A stretch of DNA of 64,000 bases from PALSA-693 sp963780345. GTDB taxonomy: Bacteria > Actinomycetota > Acidimicrobiia > Acidimicrobiales > Palsa-688. Each line of letters begins with the position of its first letter. The stretch's first letter is position 1. The stretch covers positions 1,116,001 to 1,180,000 of the forward strand of contig CAWABU010000006.1 of NCBI GenBank assembly GCA_963780345.1. Direction: 5' to 3'. Both the position numbers and the translations under genes were made by a program. The notes under the pieces were generated by a model. That model saw only the letters and a program-made list of their open reading frames with translations, had not been told where the DNA came from and ran no database searches. Positions 58,931-64,000 of the stretch are shown in pieces.

Positions 58931-59439
58931 CCACCGAATCCCTTGTGCCAGACGTGCTTCACGTCTGGAACATCTATTTGCAGGCCAGTGAGGAGGCTCG
59001 TCGCCGTGGTGATCGCCGAACTGGAACCGACCACCTCTTGCTCGCCTTGTTGGAGACTCCCTCGATCGAAGTCGTGTTGGGCGTGCGCCTGCAGCAAGCT
59101 CGCCAGGCCCTTGAGTCGCTCGATCAGGAAGCCCTGGCTGCCCTGGGCATCGGGTCCGGCACCGACGCTCCCCCACTGCGGATGGGCACGGTGCCGAAGA
59201 AGCCGACGATCAGAGTCGTCATGAAAAAAGATCGCCTCCGGATGACGCCCGCGGCAAAGAAAGTGCTCGAGGAGGCCGTCAGGCCGAATCGCCGGAAGAC
59301 CCAGGTCACGGCCCAGCAGGTGCTGGCCCAGATCCTCACTCTCCAACCCCCAGACCCTGCGGTGGTGTTACTGGGCGCCCTCGGCGTGAACACGTCAGAG
59401 GTTCGGCGCCGATTGGATGCGGCCACGCCCGACAGGTGA
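58927..59439 (+). CDS. Clp N-terminal domain protein (ClpC N-domain-like, no ATPase)
   Basis: 170 residues from ATG 58927. Two Clp-N-like repeats are visible. The first includes EEARRRGDRRTGTDHLLLAL; the second includes RMTPAAKKVLEEAVRPN and VTAQQVLAQILTL. There is no Walker motif. The Clp N-domain binds adaptors and substrates, so the protein could be a decoy or adaptor for ClpC proteolysis, or a sensor for its HTH partner. It is translationally coupled to the HTH gene. Confidence 0.78.
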   Translation: MTTESLVPDVLHVWNIYLQASEEARRRGDRRTGTDHLLLALLETPSIEVVLGVRLQQARQALESLDQEALAALGIGSGTDAPPLRMGTVPKKPTIRVVMKKDRLRMTPAAKKVLEEAVRPNRRKTQVTAQQVLAQILTLQPPDPAVVLLGALGVNTSEVRRRLDAATPDR

Positions 59440-59558
59440 GTCCCAGCGACCTCCACGAGACGTTTATCGGTTCGGTTGCACTGGGACTCTGAGCCTCAAC
59501 CGGCCAGAAGGAGCTAACGGCGGTTGCCGGACCTGCGGTCGCGGGGCACAGTAGCGAG

Positions 59559-61171
59559 ATGAACGGATTTTCGTGGCCAGCGACTCGCCGGGCCGTGGTC
59601 AGCTTCGGCGGCACGACGAGCGGGCCGGGCCGGGGGCCAGCTCCTCCGTCCGGAGTGCCGATCCGCCCCGAGCTCGCCGATCTGGGCCGGCTATGGAGAC
59701 ATATGGCCCGCGGGCTGCTCGGCGCCGCCCGGGTTGAGGACTCCCCCACCTTCCCGGCACCCTGGCTGCGCACCTCGGACCTCACGTCGGCGAACTGCCC
59801 GTTGTCGGAGACGCCTGGCCCCCTTACGAGCACGTCAACCTCCAGGTGGCGCTCGATCAGTGGCTGGCCATGGAAGGCCGCAGCCATCAGCTCATCGGAC
59901 TGACCGGCTTTCAGAACCGGATGTTCACCTTGGCGGACCTGTCCCAGCCCATGACGGCCATGCACGGGCCGGGCATCGGTAGCGTCGCCTTCGAGTCCGT
60001 TCCCCGCGGCCTAGGCGGCGAGACCATGAGCTGCGTGCGCTGCGGGCTCTACCTGGTTGAGGAGGACGGTGACCGGCTAGCCCTGCTGTTCCGGGAGGAG
60101 CTCCAGCACGGCCCGAGCGGCACAGGTGGGATCGCCATCGAGGTGGTCGGCCCCGACCCCGCTCGAGGTTCTCAGGTCCTGCAAGACCTGCGGGAGCTGG
60201 CCCTACGTCACAACGTGTTCCGGCGCCAGGTTCTCTCTTTCGACCACGAGATGTTCGGCCCTGAGAGCGGGCCGGTGAAGTTCCTCGAGCGGCCTCAGAT
60301 GAGCCGAGACGACCTGGTTCTTCCCGAAGGCACCCTGGATCTCGTCGAGCGTCAGGTCCTAGGCGTGGCAATCCACCGCGAGCGGCTGCGCCGCTCCGGC
60401 CAACACTTAAAGCGGGGTGTGCTTCTCCATGGCCCCCCGGGCACTGGCAAGACCCACACCGTGCGCTATCTGCTGTCGTTGTCGCAGGACATGACGGTGA
60501 TTGTCCTGTCCGGAGCCGCCCTGGACCGGATCGGACAAGCCTGTACGATCGCCCGAGCCCTGCAGCCGTCGATCATCGTGGTGGAAGACGTCGACCTCAT
60601 CGCCGAGGCACGCAGCATGCACTGGGGCCAGCATCCCCTGCTGTTCGAGCTGCTCAACGAGATGGACGGCCTCGCACCCGACGTCGACGTGGCCTTCATC
60701 CTGACGACCAATCGCCCGGACCTGTTGGAGCCGGCCCTGGCGGACCGCCCGGGCCGGGTCGACCAGGCCGTGGAGATCACTCTGCCGGACGCCGAAGCCC
60801 GCCGTCGGCTGATCGAGTTGTACCGCGGCAACCTCTGCCTCGACGGGACAGACATCGACCCAGCCATCGAGCGCACGGAGGGAGTCACCGCCTCATTCCT
60901 CAAGGAACTGTTGCGCCGCGCCGCTCTCATCCGGGCCGAGTCCGACAGCGGCCAGGGAGACGTCATCGCTCTCACCAGCGAGGACCTGGCGGCCGCCCTC
61001 GACCAGTTGCTCGACGAGCGCAACCGTCTCACCCGAGTATTGCTCGGAGGCTCTGCGACTACGAGCCCGGGCGGGCTTCCCACCAGGTCCGGGGATCAAC
61101 AAGTTCGGCTGGCGCTCAGCGATGGCAACGATCCGCAGACCCGGCCGCCAGGCGCAGGAGGCTTCCTATAG
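59559..61171 (+). CDS. AAA family ATPase, interrupted by a frameshift near its start
   Basis: The N-terminal part (IRPELADLGRLWRHMARGLL, GAARVEDSPT) is in one frame from ATG 59559. The continuation (TLAAHLGPHVGELPVVGDAW, then PPYEHVNLQVALDQWL) is in another, with a shift near the CCCCC run at 59743-59747; one lost base would explain it. The later body is intact: Walker A LHGPPGTGKTHT, Walker B IIVVEDVDLIAEA, sensor AFILTTNRPDLLEPAL and the arginine finger region RPGRVDQAVEITLPD. The layout resembles CDC48/FtsH-like AAA modules with a family-specific N-domain. A GTG-started product from 59846 alone would still carry the whole ATPase. Confidence 0.7.
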
Positions 61172-61183
61172 TGTCCGGCCGCC

Positions 61184-61198
61184 GGCGCTAAAGGCGCC
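61184..61198. terminator. Short hairpin between convergent ATPase and RtcB genes
   Basis: GGCGC-TAAAG-GCGCC, a 5-bp stem with a 5-base loop, 12 bases after the ATPase stop. It lacks a T tract. Weak evidence for a transcript end shared by the two convergent genes. Confidence 0.3.
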
Positions 61199-61365
61199 CC
61201 TGAGCGCCGTTCGTGTCTTGACGGGGATATACACACAGAGACCGAGACGCGACACAACGTCACTCCGGTTGCCGTGATCGTTCGCGCCACGTCGTTACGG
61301 AGACGTTCCAGCGCCCCGCCTGTCCGGTAGTCCGGCGACGGACAGGCTATCCCTTGACGTCTGGG

Positions 61366-62526
61366 TCAGGTTCCCTTGTAGTTGAGAACCTGGCGCAGGG
61401 TGTGCAGGACCTCTACCAGGTCGGCCTGGTCGGCCATGACCTGGTCGATGTCCTTGTAGGCGGCCGGAATCTCGTCCACCAGGGCCTCGGCCCGCTTGGA
61501 CAGCCACACCTTGCCGGCCATCGAAGCGGCCAGATCCGCCGTCGTGAACAGCTTCCTGGCCTGGGTCCGGCTGTGCCGGCGGCCCGCGCCGTGCGAGCAG
61601 CTGTTCCAGCTGACCGGGTTGCCCTTGCCGGCCACGATGTAACTGCGGGTGCCCATCGAGCCCGGGATGACCCCCAGGTCACCCCGATCCGCCTTGATGG
61701 CTCCCTTGCGGGTGATCCACAGCCGCCGGCCCGCATGGACCTCCTGTTGGGTGAAGTTGTGGTGGCAGTTGATCCGCCCTGTCTCAATGCCGAAGCCGAG
61801 GAAGGAAAAGACCTCGCCCATGGCATTGTCCATCATCTGGTCCCGGTTGGCCCGGGCATAGTCCTGGGCCCAGAGCATGTCCGCGATGTACGCCTCGAAC
61901 TCTGGGGTGCCCTGAACGAAGTAGCCCAGGTCCGGGTCCTCCAGGGAAAGCATCGCCTCCTGGGCCAGCTTGCGGGCCTTGGCGATGTGCGTCTGGGCCA
62001 GCTGGTTGCCGATGCCCCGGCTGCCCGAGTGCAGCACCACCCATACCCGGGACCGCTCGTCGACGCACAGCTCGAAGAAGTGGTTTCCCGAGCCCAGGGT
62101 GCCGAACTGCTTGAGCACCTTGGTGGTGCGGTCACCGGCCAGGTCGGTGGCCGGCCGGTTGGCGGCCAGCCACCGCTCGGCGTTGCTGGCCACAGTGTCG
62201 TGGCCCTTGCCCACGCCCGCCGGGATCGCTTTCTCGATGCGTGAGAGCAGCGGCTCCAGGTTGTCGGGCAGCTGGCTCTCGATGACGTCGAGCTCGGCGG
62301 CGATCATGCCGCAGCCGATGTCAACGCCGACGGCGCTGGGGATGACCGCCCCGCTGGTCGGGATGACCGAGCCAACGGTGGCGCCGATACCGACATGGGC
62401 GTCGGGCATGAGCGCCACATGGCCGTCCACGATGGTTAGGCGGGCGGTCTTCTGGGCCTGGCGGATGGTCCCCGGGTCGATGTCACTGGCCCAGGAGATC
62501 AGTTTGTCGTTGATAGCGGTGGGCAT
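61366..62526 (-). CDS. rtcB: RtcB family RNA-splicing ligase
   Basis: 386 residues from ATG 62526 with GAAGGAGGGGG upstream. The Mn-binding and catalytic residues are visible: Asp69 and Cys72 (VGVDIGCGM), GSGNHFFE (146-152), His166 (HSGSRG), HHN (255-257) and the guanylylated His312 (CSHGAGRR). RtcB joins 2',3'-cyclic-phosphate or 3'-phosphate RNA ends to 5'-OH ends using GTP. No RtcA, RtcR or archease gene is near, so its target is unknown. It is convergent with the AAA ATPase gene. Confidence 0.93.
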   Translation of the reverse strand: MPTAINDKLISWASDIDPGTIRQAQKTARLTIVDGHVALMPDAHVGIGATVGSVIPTSGAVIPSAVGVDIGCGMIAAELDVIESQLPDNLEPLLSRIEKAIPAGVGKGHDTVASNAERWLAANRPATDLAGDRTTKVLKQFGTLGSGNHFFELCVDERSRVWVVLHSGSRGIGNQLAQTHIAKARKLAQEAMLSLEDPDLGYFVQGTPEFEAYIADMLWAQDYARANRDQMMDNAMGEVFSFLGFGIETGRINCHHNFTQQEVHAGRRLWITRKGAIKADRGDLGVIPGSMGTRSYIVAGKGNPVSWNSCSHGAGRRHSRTQARKLFTTADLAASMAGKVWLSKRAEALVDEIPAAYKDIDQVMADQADLVEVLHTLRQVLNYKGT

Positions 62527-63126
62527 GTCACCCCCTCCTTCGTCTCATAGTTGTGATTGCTGAACATCTTCCTGGATAGCGAACCCCAGCCGGCGGTTTT
62601 GGAGACCGCGGCGCCACCTTCGTTCGAGCGCAAGGAACATGAGGTGGGAGCGCGCAGGTCGTTGGGCGCGCCCGTACAACGGTTGGTGGAGCTCAGAGGA
62701 GGATCAGCGCCGAGTTACCGGCAGGTCGCGACGGGCCTGCCGGCATTGCCAGGTTCCCGTCGTGCCAACCAACGCTCATGATCTAGCGGTTGGCTATCTG
62801 GGCACCCGAGCGCGCCATAGCTCAACGAGGATGACCCTCGGAGCGTTATGTAGGCGAAGAGCTTGCATGCCATAGGCAGACGATAATGAAGCATCCTCGG
62901 TGCGATGTCAACGGAATATTTGTGGTCGTTGTCGGGCGAGTCTCCGTGATGGCAGTCAGACGTTCCAAAGCCATAGATCAGTCAACCTGAAACCGTCGGT
63001 CTCGACGGTGCTGGCTACGTCTGATGACCCGGGCGTTACTCAATAGGGCGCTGCCGGTTACGACGACGCTCGGCGCGCCCCTCGGCGTCCGTGAAGGCTC
63101 AACGTGACCCGCTTATGCGCAGGTCT
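62527..63126. other. 600-base stretch without a recognisable gene
   Basis: Upstream of rtcB and downstream of the NTF2-like gene. The left 20 bases hold the rtcB ribosome site. Short frames are present (for example 62557-62781) but lack ribosome sites and family features. The GC content falls and AT-rich words appear around 62880-62960 (GGAATATTTGTGG). No tRNA cloverleaf, repeat or mobile-element end was seen. Confidence 0.5.
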
Positions 63127-63474
63127 TCACGACCAGATGTATTCCTCGGCGATTGCGCCGTTGGTCCACCGGGCGACGGTCACCATCCGTCCGCCTCCCT
63201 CGAACTCGCCAACCACGCACGTCCACTCCCCTGATCCGAACTTGATCGGGTGCGAAGTGATCTGAGGCGGCGCGCCTCCCGCAGACTCCACGTAGTCCTT
63301 CATCGCGGCGATGTGCGCATCGATACCGTGAGTCACCGGTTGGCCCTTCCAATCGACGATCACGTCGTCGGTGTGGTGATGGGCGAACACACCCTGCCAG
63401 TCGGCGCTATTCCATCCGGTGAAATCGAGGTCGTCCATGCCTTGGAGGTTGGCGGAAACCTGGTCATCGTTCAC
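63127..63474 (-). CDS. SnoaL/NTF2-like polyketide-cyclase-type protein
   Basis: 115 residues from GTG 63474 with AAAGGTGACCCC upstream. It has the SnoaL-like pattern: FTGWNSADWQGVFAHHHTDD, then VIVDWKGQPVTHGIDAHIAA, WTCVVGEFEGGGRMVTVARW and a final AEEYIWS. Residues such as the HHHTDD cluster could be catalytic in the cyclase group, but no substrate can be assigned. No functional partner is adjacent. Confidence 0.7.
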   Translation of the reverse strand: MNDDQVSANLQGMDDLDFTGWNSADWQGVFAHHHTDDVIVDWKGQPVTHGIDAHIAAMKDYVESAGGAPPQITSHPIKFGSGEWTCVVGEFEGGGRMVTVARWTNGAIAEEYIWS

Positions 63475-63612
63475 GGGGTCACCTTTCAGGAAGCAGCGGC
63501 GAGTGCTTGCCGTTTCTGTTCACGGACGTGGAGGGTTCGACGCCCGTTGTGTAGGGCGGAGGAGTCAGGAATGGCCGCGTCTCTGGCTTTGCACGACCGG
63601 ATCTTTCACAGG

Positions 63613-63852
63613 CTATCGAATCGCTGATGGCGGCGGCCCGTATGCGGTTGGGCACGAACGGGCCCAGACGGCCGCGTCCGGCCCTCCGCCCGACACCGCC
63701 ATCACCGAGATATGCGCGACACCCAGACGATCGGCCAACACCGCATCGTCGGCCCGGTCCACAACCGCTGACCTCTGTGAGAACGGGTGCAAGTCGGATT
63801 TCCGGACGCGCTGATCCGACCAATGGCAAGTTGGCGCGCTCGATGTCTCCAC
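63613..63852 (-). pseudogene. Fragment of an alpha/beta-hydrolase (nucleophile elbow region)
   Basis: The minus-strand translation contains DDAVLADRLGVAHISVMAVS followed by GGGPDAA. This matches the segment around the nucleophilic serine of alpha/beta-hydrolases (DD-x2-LAD-x-LG ... G-x-SGGGP). The oxyanion motif upstream and the acid and histidine downstream are missing, and the frame ends at 63613. It appears to be a decayed hydrolase, lying just before an intact one on the opposite strand. Confidence 0.5.
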
Positions 63853-63873
63853 CTAAACGCGCCTTCGTTTAGG
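63852..63873. promoter_or_regulatory. Inverted repeat CCTAAACG-N6-CGTTTAGG
   Basis: A perfect 8-bp inverted repeat with a 6-base spacer, 32 bases upstream of the hydrolase ATG at 63906. It has the size and symmetry of a TetR- or MarR-type operator. No regulator gene is inside the window; it may lie further right. Confidence 0.5.
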
Positions 63874-63905
63874 ATGGGCGGGTCGCTCGAGAACTGGACG
63901 TGACC

Positions 63906-64000
63906 ATGCCCCTCGACCCTCAAGCCCAAGCGTTCCTGGCCCAGGCGGCCGAGGCCGGCGCGCCGCCGACCGAGCAGATGACGCCGGCCGACGCCCGAAT
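63906..64000 (+). CDS. Alpha/beta-hydrolase (esterase/lipase) gene, 5' part
   Basis: The first 31 codons (MPLDPQAQAFLAQAAEAGAP, then PTEQMTPADAR) match the start of hormone-sensitive-lipase-type esterases (M-x-LDPQAQAFL ... AAAG-x-PP). GTG 63900, two codons earlier, is an alternative start. It runs off the right edge, so the catalytic triad is not visible. An operator-like repeat lies upstream. Confidence 0.6.
   Translation, partial: MPLDPQAQAFLAQAAEAGAPPTEQMTPADAR

Noticed and set aside
62557..62875. Short plus-strand frames upstream of rtcB
   Set aside because: No ribosome site, no domain similarity, and two overlapping frames of equal quality; no basis to call a gene.
1..64000. tRNA, rRNA, CRISPR or insertion-sequence elements
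   Set aside because: Intergenic gaps were inspected by eye; no cloverleaf, rRNA core sequence, regular spacer array, transposase or terminal inverted repeats were found.

Overview
The window is high-GC DNA with dense, often overlapping genes, frequent GTG/TTG starts and strong GGAGG ribosome sites. The gene families point to an actinobacterium: paired HTH and Clp-N proteins, a large NB-ARC/LuxR regulator, orphan carboxyltransferase subunits and many CaiB-type CoA-transferases. It is probably a soil or uncultured lineage; the sequence gives no species. About 60 genes are recognisable. No rRNA, tRNA, CRISPR array, phage or insertion sequence was seen.

Layout. 1-3280: end of a HesB-like gene, an orphan amino-acid-type binding lipoprotein, an MFS exporter and a small Fis-type helix-turn-helix reading frame. 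3235-3976: a miniature sigma-54-like gene (activator-interacting and DNA-binding parts, no core-binding part) with a textbook -24/-12 element upstream. 4075-15033: acyl-CoA and xenobiotic catabolism (crotonase, CoA-transferases, two divergent epoxide hydrolases, SDR, amidohydrolase, MBL hydrolase), plus MazG, ASCH-like and nitroreductase genes. 15087-25145: an unusual phosphonate-type biosynthetic cluster, with PEP mutase and a two-subunit phosphonopyruvate decarboxylase in an operon with an 81-residue protein, a diiron protein, a nucleotidyltransferase with a PqqD-like tail and a methyltransferase. It is flanked by an ATP-grasp enzyme, a TauD-type oxygenase, a second methyltransferase, a kinase and a JmjC-type hydroxylase.

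25350-37158: a nine-gene, mostly overlapping operon joining a peptide-type ABC importer to a tandem CoA-transferase pair, an amidohydrolase and a carboxyltransferase, headed by a TetR gene. A second carboxyltransferase lies divergently. 39150-44508: CorA, a double hot-dog protein, another tandem CoA-transferase pair and a VOC protein. 44640-48823: an ABC-ATPase remnant, then an ABC-2 exporter beside a NarL-type two-component system. 49150-53801: UspA, a P-type ATPase with a tiny leader frame, a YihY membrane protein and an NTF2-like protein. 53854-58428: a large LuxR-type ATPase regulator and a divergent TetR/quinone-oxidoreductase pair. 58670-61171: an HTH/Clp-N pair with a clear promoter and twin operators, and an AAA ATPase. 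61366-64000: RtcB RNA ligase, a 600-base stretch with no recognisable gene, an NTF2-like protein, an alpha/beta-hydrolase remnant and the start of an intact hydrolase.

Five genes (near 5134, 14327, 21370, 45840 and 59745) are split by single reading-frame shifts, several beside homopolymers. They may be assembly indels or real lesions and should be checked before being called pseudogenes. The two loci most worth attention are the mini-sigma-54 locus and the phosphonate cluster.
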